Position numbers and translations under genes: made by a program. A stretch of 64,000 nt of DNA from DATAFF01 sp963744915 (GTDB lineage Bacteria; Pseudomonadota; Alphaproteobacteria; Rhizobiales; Aestuariivirgaceae). The notes beneath the pieces were generated by a model that saw only the letters and a program-made list of their open reading frames with translations, was not told where the DNA came from and ran no database searches. Below, piece after piece: positions 26,495 to 34,711 of this stretch (within the stretch, counting starts at the first letter, position 1; each line of letters starts with the position of its first letter). The stretch spans positions 186,001 through 250,000 of the forward strand of contig CAVUUY010000013.1 in the NCBI GenBank assembly GCA_963744915.1, written 5' to 3'.

Positions 26495-27583
26495 ATGGCG
26501 GGACCGTTGCGGGCGGCGGCCAATTTTCTGCTCCTTGGCGGGCTGGCATTCCTCGCCGGCTGCAACGGCGGTTCATCGCCCTTCGCCAAGAATTCGCTCG
26601 GCCCGCTGTCCTCCCGGATGCCGCCGCCGATCGCCGTCACCGCCATGGCGAACCTGCCGCCGCAGCAGTCGGCCCTCCTTGCAGAGGCGCTGGCCGGCAC
26701 GGCGGCCCGCCGCCATTTCGCCATCGTCCAGGGCAGCTTCGCCGAGGGCTACAAGCTCGCCGGCATCTTCGGCGCCACGCCGCAGGGAACGGTGGTGAGC
26801 CTGTCCTACCGCTGGGTGCTGACCGGCAATACCGGTGGCACCCTGCATGTCATCGAGGGGGCCGAACAGGCGCCGCTGAGTGGCAACGATCCATGGGCCG
26901 GGATCGACCAGAGGATGCTGCTCAGAATTGCCGCGGTAACCGCCGAGGGGCTGTCGAGTCGCCTGGCCGAGCTTGGCTTTTCCACCCGCGCCGAAGGCAT
27001 GCCGCCGCCGCTCGATACTTTTGCGGAGGCCGGTCCCGGCGCCGAGAAGGACATCGACTACGAGACCTATTACGGCTCCCTCGCTGCGGCGGCGGCTGCC
27101 GGAAAACCCGTGCCGCCGCCGGCCCCGACCCCGCCGCCCGCCCCCAGCGGTCCGCTGGCGGGCCAGGCTGCGGTCGGCCAGGCGCCGCCCGATGCCGCCG
27201 GAGCGCCGGCCGGCAACCGCTCCGAGATTCGCGCCGTCGCCGTCACCGAGGTCCGTGGCTCGCCGGGCAAAGGCAATCAGGAGTTGGTTCTGGCCATGCG
27301 CCGCACCCTTGCCGAGGCCGGCTGGCCGGTGCTCGAGGAGGCGCGGCCGGATGCTTTCACCATTGTCGGGGAGGTGGCGCTCGGGCCGGCCTCGGGTGGC
27401 GCCCAGCGCGTGCGGGTGGACTGGACCGTCAAGATGCCCGATGGCAAGGCCATCGGCACCATCAAGCAGGCCAACGACGTGCCGTCGGGTTCGCTCGACA
27501 AGGGCTGGGGCGATACTGCCTATTATGCGACACAGGCCGCCGCCGAGGGCATCTTCCAGGTCGTTAATACCATGCGGCAATAG
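26495..27583 (+). CDS. Predicted lipoprotein of unknown function
   Basis: 362 aa. Lipobox FLAGC with Cys23 after a hydrophobic segment, so probably processed by Lgt/LspA. The mature part has two similar alpha/beta-looking halves separated by a Pro/Ala-rich linker (VPPPAPTPPPAPS at about 210-223). The C-terminal half (VAVTEVRGSPGKGNQELVLAMRRTLAEAGWPVLEE...DWTVKMPDGKAIGTIKQANDVPSGSLDKGW) looks like a repeated module of the same kind found earlier. I do not recognise a named family. The start is ATG 26495 or an in-frame GTG at 26489 that overlaps the upstream stop. Confidence 0.75.
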   Translation: MAGPLRAAANFLLLGGLAFLAGCNGGSSPFAKNSLGPLSSRMPPPIAVTAMANLPPQQSALLAEALAGTAARRHFAIVQGSFAEGYKLAGIFGATPQGTVVSLSYRWVLTGNTGGTLHVIEGAEQAPLSGNDPWAGIDQRMLLRIAAVTAEGLSSRLAELGFSTRAEGMPPPLDTFAEAGPGAEKDIDYETYYGSLAAAAAAGKPVPPPAPTPPPAPSGPLAGQAAVGQAPPDAAGAPAGNRSEIRAVAVTEVRGSPGKGNQELVLAMRRTLAEAGWPVLEEARPDAFTIVGEVALGPASGGAQRVRVDWTVKMPDGKAIGTIKQANDVPSGSLDKGWGDTAYYATQAAAEGIFQVVNTMRQ

Positions 27584-27596
27584 GCAAATCCGCCAG

Positions 27597-27625
27597 TTGG
27601 CATTTCCGCCAACCGATTGTAATAG
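27597..27625 (+). promoter_or_regulatory. Promoter of prs
   Basis: TTGGCA (27597-27602), 17-nt spacer, TAATAG (27620-27625), ending 32 bp before the prs start. The -35 box is half of a small inverted repeat, TTGGC/GCCAA (27597-27601 and 27608-27612), that could bind a regulator. Confidence 0.55.
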
Positions 27626-27657
27626 ACCCGTCATCGTGCGAACGGCGGAGATGGCGC

Positions 27658-28590
27658 ATGAAGATCGTCTGCGGGAATTCCAATCGACCATTGGCCGAGG
27701 CGATCGCCGCCTACCTCAAGCTGCCGCTCGCGAAATGCGTCGTGCGGCGCTTTGCCGACATGGAGGTGTTCGTCGAGATTCAGGAGAATGTCCGCGGCGA
27801 GGATGTCTTCGTCATCCAGTCCACCTCCTTTCCCGCCAACGACCACCTGATGGAGCTTCTCATCATCATCGATGCCCTGCGCCGCGCCTCGGCCCGCCGC
27901 ATCACCGCCGTCATGCCCTATTTCGGCTATGCCCGGCAGGACCGGAAGCCTGGACCGCGCACCCCCATATCGGCCAAGCTCGTGGCCAACATGATCGAGC
28001 GCGCCGGGGCCGACCGGGTGCTGACGCTCGACCTCCATGCCGGCCAGATCCAGGGCTTTTTCGACATTCCGACCGATAATCTGTTCTCCGGCCCGGTCAT
28101 GGTCCGCGACATCCGCGAGCGTTTCGACGGCGCCAAACTGACGGTGATCTCGCCCGATGTCGGTGGCGTGGTGCGCGCCAGGGGGCTTGCCAAGCGGATC
28201 GGCGCCCCGCTCGCCATCGTCGACAAGCGGCGCGAGCGCGCCAATGAATCCGAGGTCATGAACATCATCGGCGACGTGCGCGGCAGGAGCTGCATCCTGG
28301 TCGACGACATCGTCGACAGCGGCGGCACCCTGTGCAATGCCGCCGAAGCTCTGCTGGAGGAAGGGGCGACCGATGTTTGCGCCTACATCACCCATGGCGT
28401 GCTGTCGGGCGGGGCGGTGGCGCGAATCACCGCCTCCAAGCTCAAGGAGCTGGTGATCACCGATTCCATCCAGGCTACCGAGGCGGTGCGGGTCTCGCGC
28501 AACATCCGGGTGTTGTCGATTGCGCCGCTGATCGGCGAAGCGGCGGGACGCACCTCGCGCGAGGAATCGGTCTCGAGCCTGTTCGATTGA
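27658..28590 (+). CDS. prs: Ribose-phosphate pyrophosphokinase
   Basis: 310 aa, typical size. Makes PRPP from ribose 5-phosphate and ATP for purine, pyrimidine, histidine and tryptophan synthesis. Seen: VCGNSNRPLAEAIAAYL, FADMEVFVEIQENVRGEDVFVIQS, MPYFGYARQDRK, the class I PRPP synthase signature region LTLDLHAGQIQGFFDIP, and the PRPP loop LVDDIVDSGGTL. Preceded by its own promoter and by GGAGA eight nt before the ATG. Confidence 0.97.
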   Translation: MKIVCGNSNRPLAEAIAAYLKLPLAKCVVRRFADMEVFVEIQENVRGEDVFVIQSTSFPANDHLMELLIIIDALRRASARRITAVMPYFGYARQDRKPGPRTPISAKLVANMIERAGADRVLTLDLHAGQIQGFFDIPTDNLFSGPVMVRDIRERFDGAKLTVISPDVGGVVRARGLAKRIGAPLAIVDKRRERANESEVMNIIGDVRGRSCILVDDIVDSGGTLCNAAEALLEEGATDVCAYITHGVLSGGAVARITASKLKELVITDSIQATEAVRVSRNIRVLSIAPLIGEAAGRTSREESVSSLFD

Positions 28591-28699
28591 CCGCAGGGAG
28601 GCTCGTATTCAACCCGGCGCAACCCAGGGGCCTTGCATCGGGTGGTGGTGCTCTGCATGGATGCAACCCGGTGCGGCGCTTCAACGGACGGTTTCCTCA

Positions 28700-28975
28700 A
28701 TGCGCAGGATTTTTGCGCCGCTTGCGGCTTTCTCGCTTGCCTGCCTCATGGCCTCGCCGGTCCTGGCCGACCGGTCGCGCAAGGTCAAGGTCATCTACGC
28801 GCCCGGCATGGGTATCCAGAACGCTGCGCCGGCGATCGTTCCACCGCTCCGCCCCGAGCCGGTGATCGTTCGGCCGCGCCTCCTATGGAATCCCTGGGGC
28901 GGGGTCAACCGGGCCGTGTTCCACAACTCTCCCTGCTTCTGCCGGCTCTATTCCGGCCCGCGCCATCCCTTCTGA
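28700..28975 (+). CDS. Small exported protein of unknown function
   Basis: 91 aa. A clear Sec signal peptide (MRRIFAPLAAFSLACLMASPVLA, cleavage before DRS) leads to a short basic, Pro-rich mature chain containing two cysteines (SPCFCRLY) near the C-terminus. No known domain. It lies 109 bp after prs on the same strand and before the rplY promoter. Start at 28700 chosen because it begins the signal peptide. Confidence 0.6.
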   Translation: MRRIFAPLAAFSLACLMASPVLADRSRKVKVIYAPGMGIQNAAPAIVPPLRPEPVIVRPRLLWNPWGGVNRAVFHNSPCFCRLYSGPRHPF

Positions 28976-28993
28976 GGGCGCGTTCCGCCGGGG

Positions 28994-29022
28994 TTGTGTT
29001 TGCAGGCTTTCGGCGGTATAAG
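28994..29022 (+). promoter_or_regulatory. Promoter of rplY
   Basis: TTGTGT (28994-28999), 17-nt spacer, TATAAG (29017-29022). It predicts a leader of about 95 nt before the rplY start, which contains the hairpins listed separately. Confidence 0.6.
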
Positions 29023-29100
29023 CGCGCCCGCTAGGCGAGCCTCGCCCTCAAGGGATGCGCTCGATCTCAAAGCGGAGCCGGTGCGGCTCCGTTTGATTTT
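29021..29100 (+). promoter_or_regulatory. Structured rplY leader ending in a terminator-like hairpin
   Basis: AGCGC-CCC at 29021-29029 can pair with GGG-GCGCT at 29052-29061, enclosing a small GGCG/CGCC hairpin. A second hairpin, CGGAGCC (29073-29079) with GGCTCCG (29085-29091), is followed at once by TTTGATTTT and ends 24 bp before the rplY ATG. The layout of promoter, structure, terminator and then gene fits transcription attenuation or L25 autoregulation, though the last hairpin could also end a short RNA. Confidence 0.5.
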
Positions 29101-29124
29101 CCATGCTGCCGAGGGAGTTTGGCG

Positions 29125-29829
29125 ATGGCGAAGGTCATTTCATTGAAGGCATCGGCGCGCAAGGCCGGCAGCAAGGGCGCTGCCCGGGCGACCCGCCGCG
29201 ACGGCCTCGTTCCGGGTGTCATCTATGGCGGCGAGAAGGAGCCGCAGCTCGTGGCGCTGCCTTACAACGAGCTCCGGAAGGCCGTCGAGTCCGGCCGGTT
29301 CCTCTCCACCCTGGTCGATGTCGAGCTCGGCAACGACAAGGTTCGCGCCATTCCCCGCGACCTCCAGTTCGACGTCGTCACCGACCGCGTCATCCATGTC
29401 GACTTCCTGCGGCTCGGCGCCGGCCAGCGCATCTCGGTGGCCGTGCCCGTCCATTTCTCCAATCACGAGGCATCGCCCGGGCTCAAGCGCGGCGGCGTTC
29501 TCAACGTCGTGCGACACGAGGTCGAGCTTTACTGCCCGGCCGACAATATCCCGGAACAGATCGAGATCGACCTCACCGGCTGGGAGATCGGCGGCTCGAT
29601 CCACATCAGCCATGTCAAGCTTCCGCCCAATGTGCGGCCGGTGATTGCCGATCGCGATTTCACCATCGCGACCGTCGCCGGCGCCGGCGGCGGTCAGGAA
29701 GAGGTCGTGGCCGAGGCGGAGGGCGTTGCGGCGGTTCCGGCCGAGGTTCCGGCCACCGCCCAGAAGGTGCCGACGCCTGCCGTCGCCGCGGCGACGCCGG
29801 CCAAGGCCGCAGGAGAGAAGAAGAAGTAA
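29125..29829 (+). CDS. rplY: Ribosomal protein L25 (CTC type)
   Basis: 234 aa, the long general-stress (CTC) form that binds 5S rRNA: an N-terminal L25 domain (VISLKASARKAGSKGAARATRRDGLVPGVIYGG) and the C-terminal TL5 beta domain (ISVAVPVHFSNHEASPGLKRGGVLNVVRHEVELYCPADNIPEQIEIDLTGWEIGGSIHISHV), with an Ala/Pro/Lys-rich tail. ATG at 29125 with GGGAG seven nt upstream; a TTG two codons earlier is unlikely. Followed by pth and ychF, the classic order. Confidence 0.96.
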   Translation: MAKVISLKASARKAGSKGAARATRRDGLVPGVIYGGEKEPQLVALPYNELRKAVESGRFLSTLVDVELGNDKVRAIPRDLQFDVVTDRVIHVDFLRLGAGQRISVAVPVHFSNHEASPGLKRGGVLNVVRHEVELYCPADNIPEQIEIDLTGWEIGGSIHISHVKLPPNVRPVIADRDFTIATVAGAGGGQEEVVAEAEGVAAVPAEVPATAQKVPTPAVAAATPAKAAGEKKK

Positions 29830-29868
29830 CGGGTCGCCGGGCCTGCCGGCTCCGCTTGGGAACGGTTC

Positions 29869-30498
29869 ATGCTTCTCATTGTCGGGCTAGGCAATCCGGG
29901 CCTGAAATATGCCACCAACCGCCACAATATCGGTTTCGTGGCCATCGATGCCATCGCTCGCCGGCATGGCTTCGGGCCGTGGCGGCGCAAATTCCAGTCC
30001 GAGGTCGCGGAAGGCATGCTGGCCGGCACCAAGGTGCTGGCGCTGAAGCCCCAGACCTATATGAACGATTCCGGGCGTGCCGTCGGCGAGGCGGCTCGGT
30101 TCTTCCAGGTTCCGCCGGGCAATATCGTCGTTCTGCATGACGAGCTGGACCTGCCGCTCGGCAAGGTCCGGGCCAAGACCGGCGGCGGCCATGCCGGGCA
30201 CAATGGCCTGCGCTCGATCGCGGCGCATATCGGTTCGGATTTCCATCGGCTGCGGTTCGGCATCGGCCATCCCGGCGAGAAATCGCTGGTTCACCACTAT
30301 GTCCTCGACGACTTCAGCAAGGCCGAGGTGGCATTTGCCGAGGAGCTCGTTGAGGCTGTCGCGGCCGAGGCGGACCTGATCGGGAAGGGGGATTTCACGA
30401 CGCTTCAGAATCGCATTCACCTGGCGCGCAACCCGCCGGCGCCGCGGCCCGGCAAGGCAGCGAACGGGGATCCCTCGACCAGCAAGGAACCGCAGTAA
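29869..30498 (+). CDS. pth: Peptidyl-tRNA hydrolase
   Basis: 209 aa. Cleaves peptidyl-tRNA released from stalled ribosomes. Catalytic His in YATNRHNIGFVAIDAIA (about residue 19), plus KPQTYMNDSGRAV and the signature DELDLPLGKVRAKTGGGHAGHNGLRSI. A C-terminal Pro/Lys-rich tail extends beyond the usual end. Its TAA overlaps the ATG of ychF (TAATG). Confidence 0.96.
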   Translation: MLLIVGLGNPGLKYATNRHNIGFVAIDAIARRHGFGPWRRKFQSEVAEGMLAGTKVLALKPQTYMNDSGRAVGEAARFFQVPPGNIVVLHDELDLPLGKVRAKTGGGHAGHNGLRSIAAHIGSDFHRLRFGIGHPGEKSLVHHYVLDDFSKAEVAFAEELVEAVAAEADLIGKGDFTTLQNRIHLARNPPAPRPGKAANGDPSTSKEPQ

Positions 30499-31595
30499 TG
30501 GGATTCAAATGCGGCATAGTCGGCCTGCCGAATGTCGGCAAGTCGACCCTGTTCAATGCGCTGACCCAGACGGCGGCGGCGCAGGCCGCCAACTATCCTT
30601 TCTGCACCATCGAGCCGAATGTCGGCGATGTCGGCGTGCCCGATCCGCGGCTGGCGACGTTGGCCAGGATCGGCGAAAGTGCCCAGATCATCCCGACCCG
30701 ACTGACCTTTGTCGACATTGCCGGCCTGGTTCGCGGCGCCTCCAAGGGGGAAGGGCTCGGCAACCAGTTCCTCGCCAATATCCGCGAGGTCGACGCCGTC
30801 GCCCATGTCGTGCGCTGCTTCGAGGATGGCGAGGTCACCCATGTCGAGGGCCGGATCGACCCGCTCGCCGATATCGAGACGGTCGAGACCGAGCTGATGC
30901 TCGCCGATCTCGACAGCCTGGAGAAGCGTGTCGTGGCGCTGGAGAAGCGGGCAAAGGGCGCCGACAAGGAGGCGCGCGAGGTGCTGTCGCGTATGAACCG
31001 GGCGCTCGAGCTGCTGCGTGCCGGCAAGCCGGCCAGGCTGGTGTCCCGCGCCCCCGAGGAGGAGCGGGCCTTCCAGGCGCTCGGGCTCTTGACCTCGAAG
31101 CCGGTGCTCTATGTCTGCAATGTCGAGGAGACGGCGGCCGAGCATGGCAATGCCGGCTCCCGGCTGGTGGCGGCCCGGGCCGCAGGCGAAGGTGCGGGGG
31201 CAGTCGTCGTCTCGGCCAAGATCGAAAGCGAAATTGCCGTTCTGAGCCCGGAGGACCAGCAGGATTATCTGGCCGCGGTCGGGCTTGGCGAGCCGGGCCT
31301 GAACCGGGTCATCCGTGCCGGTTATGACCTCCTCGGCCTCATCACCTATTTCACGGTCGGGCCGAAGGAGGCCCGGGCCTGGACCGTGACCCAGGGGACC
31401 CGCGCCCCGGAAGCGGCCGGAGTTATCCACACCGATTTCGAACGTGGCTTCATTCGGGCCGAGACCATCGCTTATGATGACTATGTGAGATGGGGCGGGG
31501 AGGCCGGCGCACGCGATGCCGGCCGGCTGCGCCTGGAAGGTCGGGACTATGTCGTCGCCGATGGCGACGTCATGCATTTCAGGTTCAACCTCTGA
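30498..31595 (+). CDS. ychF: Redox-regulated ATPase/GTPase YchF (OLA1 family)
   Basis: 365 aa, the universal YchF length. G1 GLPNVGKSTLFNAL (about 8-21), switch region ANYPFCTIEPNVG, G3 VDIAGLVRGASKGEGLGNQFLANIREVDA, a coiled-coil insert (DSLEKRVVALEKRAKGADKEAREVLSRM) and a C-terminal TGS domain ending in YVVADGDVMHFRFN. It binds ATP better than GTP and associates with ribosomes. Overlaps the pth stop. Confidence 0.96.
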   Translation: MGFKCGIVGLPNVGKSTLFNALTQTAAAQAANYPFCTIEPNVGDVGVPDPRLATLARIGESAQIIPTRLTFVDIAGLVRGASKGEGLGNQFLANIREVDAVAHVVRCFEDGEVTHVEGRIDPLADIETVETELMLADLDSLEKRVVALEKRAKGADKEAREVLSRMNRALELLRAGKPARLVSRAPEEERAFQALGLLTSKPVLYVCNVEETAAEHGNAGSRLVAARAAGEGAGAVVVSAKIESEIAVLSPEDQQDYLAAVGLGEPGLNRVIRAGYDLLGLITYFTVGPKEARAWTVTQGTRAPEAAGVIHTDFERGFIRAETIAYDDYVRWGGEAGARDAGRLRLEGRDYVVADGDVMHFRFNL

Positions 31596-31634
31596 GCGGT
31601 TCGATTGCCGCTGCACCGAAAAGGAGACGAGTTG

Positions 31635-32024
31635 ATGACGCAGCCCCGTTCACCCTGGCGCTTCGCCTTGCTCCTTGCGGCTGCCACGGCTGTTGCCATG
31701 CCGGTGGCGAGTCTCCCCGCCAAGGCCTCGGTCTACGACGTCAACATCATCAGCGCCCTTCAGCTCACCGGGGCGCAGCGCGCCAAGGCCCAGCGCATCA
31801 TCACCGAGATGCGCAGCCAGCGCAGCAAAGTGTTCCGCCGCTACGGCATCAACCCCAATGACCGGCCCAATATCGGCAAGCTGCAGCGGGCCTCGTCCGA
31901 GCTCATCGCCATCGGTGCCCGCGAGCGAGCGGCGCTGTCGCGCGTGCTCAACCCGACCCAGCTTCGCGCCTATGACGGGCTGATGTCGCAGATCCGCGCC
32001 CGGGTGATCAGGGCGGCAAGCTGA
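31635..32024 (+). CDS. Small exported helical protein, Spy/CpxP-like
   Basis: 129 aa. Signal peptide (FALLLAAATAVAMPVASLPAKA) then a charged helical chain with an LTGAQRAKAQRII segment that resembles the LTxxQ motif of Spy/CpxP periplasmic chaperones and a second such area LSRVLNPTQLRAYDGL. The match is suggestive only. It is 39 bp after ychF and converges with mtnA seven bp away. Start at 31635 preceded by AAGGAGACGAG. Confidence 0.65.
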   Translation: MTQPRSPWRFALLLAAATAVAMPVASLPAKASVYDVNIISALQLTGAQRAKAQRIITEMRSQRSKVFRRYGINPNDRPNIGKLQRASSELIAIGARERAALSRVLNPTQLRAYDGLMSQIRARVIRAAS

Positions 32025-32031
32025 CGGACAG

Positions 32032-33129
32032 TCATTTCTTCTGCCGCTCCGGATAGAGCTGAAGCAGGCCTTCCTCGCTGGCCGGGCAGATGCCGCGCTC
32101 GGTGATGAGCCCGGTCACCAGCCGTGCCGGCGTGACATCGAATGCCGGATTGGCCGCCGGGCTGCCCGGCGCCGACAGCTGCACCGTCACCAGGGCGCCG
32201 TCGGCGCTGCGGCCGGTGGCATGGGTCAGCTCCTGCGGCGAGCGCTGCTCGATCGGAATCTCGGCAAGGCCGTCCCGCACCCGCCAGTCGATGGTCGAGT
32301 GGGGCAGAGCGACATAGAACGGCACCCGGTTGTCCTTGGCGGCGAGCGCCTTGAGATAGGTGCCGATCTTGTTGGCGACATCGCCGGTCCGCGTCGTCCG
32401 GTCGGTGCCGACGATCGCCAGGTCGACCTTGCCATGCTGCATCAGATGACCGCCGGCATTGTCGGCGACGATGGTGTGCGGCACGCCATGGGCGCCGAGC
32501 TCGAAGGCGGTGAGCGCCGACCCCTGGTTGCGCGGCCGTGTCTCGTCCACCCATACATGGACGTCGATGCCCTCGTCATGGGCCATGTAGATCGGCGCCA
32601 GCGCCGTGCCCCAGTCGACCGTTGCGAGCCAGCCGGCATTGCAATGGGTCAGGACATTGACCGGCCGCGCCGGATGCTTGACGGCGACCTCGCGGATCAG
32701 CCTGACCCCATGCGCCCCGATCGCCCGACAGGTCGCGACATCGTCGTCGGCGATCGCACCGGCCCGGGCATAGGCCGCCGCCACCCGCTCGCCGCGTGGC
32801 CGGTTGCGCACCGCGGCAACGATCTCGTCCACCGCCCAGGCGAGATTGACCGCGGTCGGCCGCGTCCGCTTGAGCCGGGCCGCTGCCTTTTCCAGCGCCT
32901 CGTCGGACGCATCCTGCCGCAATGCAAGGCACAGCCCATAGGCAGCCGTGGCGCCGATCAGCGGCGCCCCGCGGGTCTGCATGGTCTCGATCGCCCGCGC
33001 CGCATCCTCGCAGGTCGTCAGCGTCAGGATTTCCAGGGCATGCGGCAGGCGCGTCTGATCGATGATGTGGACCGACCAGCCATCATCATCCACCCATATC
33101 GAGCGGTAATGCTTGCCGGCGATCTTCAT
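32032..33129 (-). CDS. mtnA: Methylthioribose-1-phosphate isomerase
   Basis: 365 aa, eIF2B-like fold. Converts MTR-1-P to MTRu-1-P in methionine salvage. Seen: METMQTRGAPLIGATAAYG-type phosphate/ring-binding segment, NVLTHCNAGWLATVDWGTALAP with the catalytic Cys, and VGTDRTTRTGDVANKIGTY with the conserved Asp. Third gene of an mtnP-apt-mtnA operon, 5 nt after apt. The later salvage genes (mtnBCD) are not in the window. Confidence 0.95.
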   Translation of the reverse strand: MKIAGKHYRSIWVDDDGWSVHIIDQTRLPHALEILTLTTCEDAARAIETMQTRGAPLIGATAAYGLCLALRQDASDEALEKAAARLKRTRPTAVNLAWAVDEIVAAVRNRPRGERVAAAYARAGAIADDDVATCRAIGAHGVRLIREVAVKHPARPVNVLTHCNAGWLATVDWGTALAPIYMAHDEGIDVHVWVDETRPRNQGSALTAFELGAHGVPHTIVADNAGGHLMQHGKVDLAIVGTDRTTRTGDVANKIGTYLKALAAKDNRVPFYVALPHSTIDWRVRDGLAEIPIEQRSPQELTHATGRSADGALVTVQLSAPGSPAANPAFDVTPARLVTGLITERGICPASEEGLLQLYPERQKK

Positions 33130-33134
33130 GGTGC

Positions 33135-33680
33135 TCAGTCTCCCTCGAATTCAACCAGCGTATGCACCTTGACGCCCTTCCGCCGCAGCTTCGCCGCACC
33201 GCCGAGATCGGGCAGGTCGATGACGAAGGCCGCCGCCACCACTTCGCCGCCCGATTTGCGGATCAGATCGATGGCGGCATTGGCGGTGCCGCCGGTCGCC
33301 ACCAGATCGTCGATCAACAGCACCCGGTCGTTGGCGTGAACGGCGTCGGCATGGATCTCGATCCGGTCGACGCCATATTCAAGCGAGTAATCCTGGCCGA
33401 CGACTTTCCCCGGCAGCCTGCCCTTCTTGCGCATCGGCACAAATCCGCGCCCGAGCACATGGGCCACCGCGCCGCCGAGGATGAAGCCGCGCGCCTCGAT
33501 CCCGGCCACGAAATCGATATTGCCCTTGAGGAACGGCCAGCTCAGCTCGTCGACCGCGGCCCTGAATCCGTGCAGGTCGGCAAGCAGCGTGGTGATGTCG
33601 CGGAACTGGATCCCCGGCTTCGGATAGTCCGGGATGGTGCGGATGTAGCGTTTGATGTCGAAGCCGTTCCTGAGATCCAT
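33135..33680 (-). CDS. apt: Adenine phosphoribosyltransferase
   Basis: 181 aa. Turns adenine plus PRPP into AMP, which recovers the adenine released by MtnP. Seen: IRTIPDYPKPGIQFRDITTLLAD, VAGIEARGFILGGAVAHVLGRGFVPMRKKGRLPG and the PRPP-binding VLLIDDLVATGGTANAAIDL. Normal length, between mtnP (12 nt upstream) and mtnA. Confidence 0.96.
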   Translation of the reverse strand: MDLRNGFDIKRYIRTIPDYPKPGIQFRDITTLLADLHGFRAAVDELSWPFLKGNIDFVAGIEARGFILGGAVAHVLGRGFVPMRKKGRLPGKVVGQDYSLEYGVDRIEIHADAVHANDRVLLIDDLVATGGTANAAIDLIRKSGGEVVAAAFVIDLPDLGGAAKLRRKGVKVHTLVEFEGD

Positions 33681-33692
33681 GGCGCCTCGCTT

Positions 33693-34565
33693 TCAGCGGT
33701 TGAGCACCCGGCCGGCAACGGCATCGAGCTTGGCAACAAGCTGTGGATCGCGCTTGTCCGGGGCGGTGATGATCGCATGTTCGAGCGCCCGGTCGGAGCC
33801 GATCGGGCATGGTTCGTGCTCGGGCGGGAAATTGCCGGCAATCTCGCTGACGAGCCGCGAGGCATTGCCGGAATTGGCCCGCACCACCTCGAGGATCGAC
33901 TGGATGTCGACCGTGCCGTGGCCGGGATGCCAGGAATCGAAATCGGTGACCATCGCCACCGTCGTGTAGCAGAGCTCCGCCTCGCGGGCGAGCTTGGCCT
34001 CCGGCATGTTGGTCATGCCGATCACGTCGCAGCCCCACTTGCGGTAGAGCTTCGATTCGGCAATGGTCGAGAATTGCGGTCCTTCCATGCACAGATAGGT
34101 TCCGCCGCGCTGGCAGGGGATGCCGATTGCCCGGGCTGCCGCCTCGACGCGGTCGGCCAGAAGCGGCGAGATCGGCTCGGCGAGCGACACATGCGCAACG
34201 CAGCCGGTCCCGAAGAAGCTCTTCTCGCGCGCGAAGGTGCGGTCGATGAACTGGTCGACGATCACGAAGATGCCCGGCCGCAGGTGCTCACGGAACGATC
34301 CACAGGCCGAGATCGACACCAGGTCGGTGACCCCGGCGCGCTTCATGGCATCGATATTGGCCCGGTAGTCGATCTGGCTTGGAGGGATGCGGTGGCCGCG
34401 CCCATGCCGCGGCAGGAACACGACCTCGATGCCGTGGATCGTGCCGATGCGGAATTCGTCCGACGTCTCGCCCCAGGGCGACGCGATCGCCACCCAGTGG
34501 GAATTGTCCATCGCCATGTCATAGACGCCGGAACCGCCGATCACTCCGAGCACCGATTTGGTCAT
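33693..34565 (-). CDS. mtnP: S-methyl-5'-thioadenosine phosphorylase
   Basis: 290 aa. Splits methylthioadenosine to adenine and MTR-1-P. PNP/MTAP-family markers: VIGGSGVYDM at the start, FLPRHGRGHRIPPSQIDYRAN, SACGSFREHLRPG, MEGPQFSTIAESKLYRKWGCDVIGMTNMPEAKLAREAELCYTTVAMVTDFD. First gene of mtnP-apt-mtnA. Directly upstream lies the unusual inverted heptamer array and then the end of petC. Confidence 0.95.
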   Translation of the reverse strand: MTKSVLGVIGGSGVYDMAMDNSHWVAIASPWGETSDEFRIGTIHGIEVVFLPRHGRGHRIPPSQIDYRANIDAMKRAGVTDLVSISACGSFREHLRPGIFVIVDQFIDRTFAREKSFFGTGCVAHVSLAEPISPLLADRVEAAARAIGIPCQRGGTYLCMEGPQFSTIAESKLYRKWGCDVIGMTNMPEAKLAREAELCYTTVAMVTDFDSWHPGHGTVDIQSILEVVRANSGNASRLVSEIAGNFPPEHEPCPIGSDRALEHAIITAPDKRDPQLVAKLDAVAGRVLNR

Positions 34566-34587
34566 GCGGGCTCCTCTCTCAGAGCGC

Positions 34588-34706
34588 TAGGCAAGTAGGC
34601 AAGTGGGCAATAGGCAAGTAGGCAATAGGCAAGTAGGCAGGGCAGATTTGCGTCGGCAGGAGCACCGTTCATTGCCTATTGCCTATTGCCTATTGCCACT
34701 TGCCTA
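34588..34706. repeat. Inverted array of TAGGCAA heptamers/octamers
   Basis: Left arm 34588-34640: seven units (TAGGCAAG, TAGGCAAG, TGGGCAA, TAGGCAAG, TAGGCAA, TAGGCAAG, TAGGCAG). Right arm 34672-34706: five units in the opposite orientation (TTGCCTA three times, TTGCCAC, TTGCCTA). A 31-bp spacer separates the arms. RNA from either strand could fold into a long stem. It occupies the 146-bp gap between the petC stop and the mtnP start, so it may terminate petABC transcription or stabilise its 3' end. Confidence 0.8.
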
Positions 34707-34711
34707 TTTCA

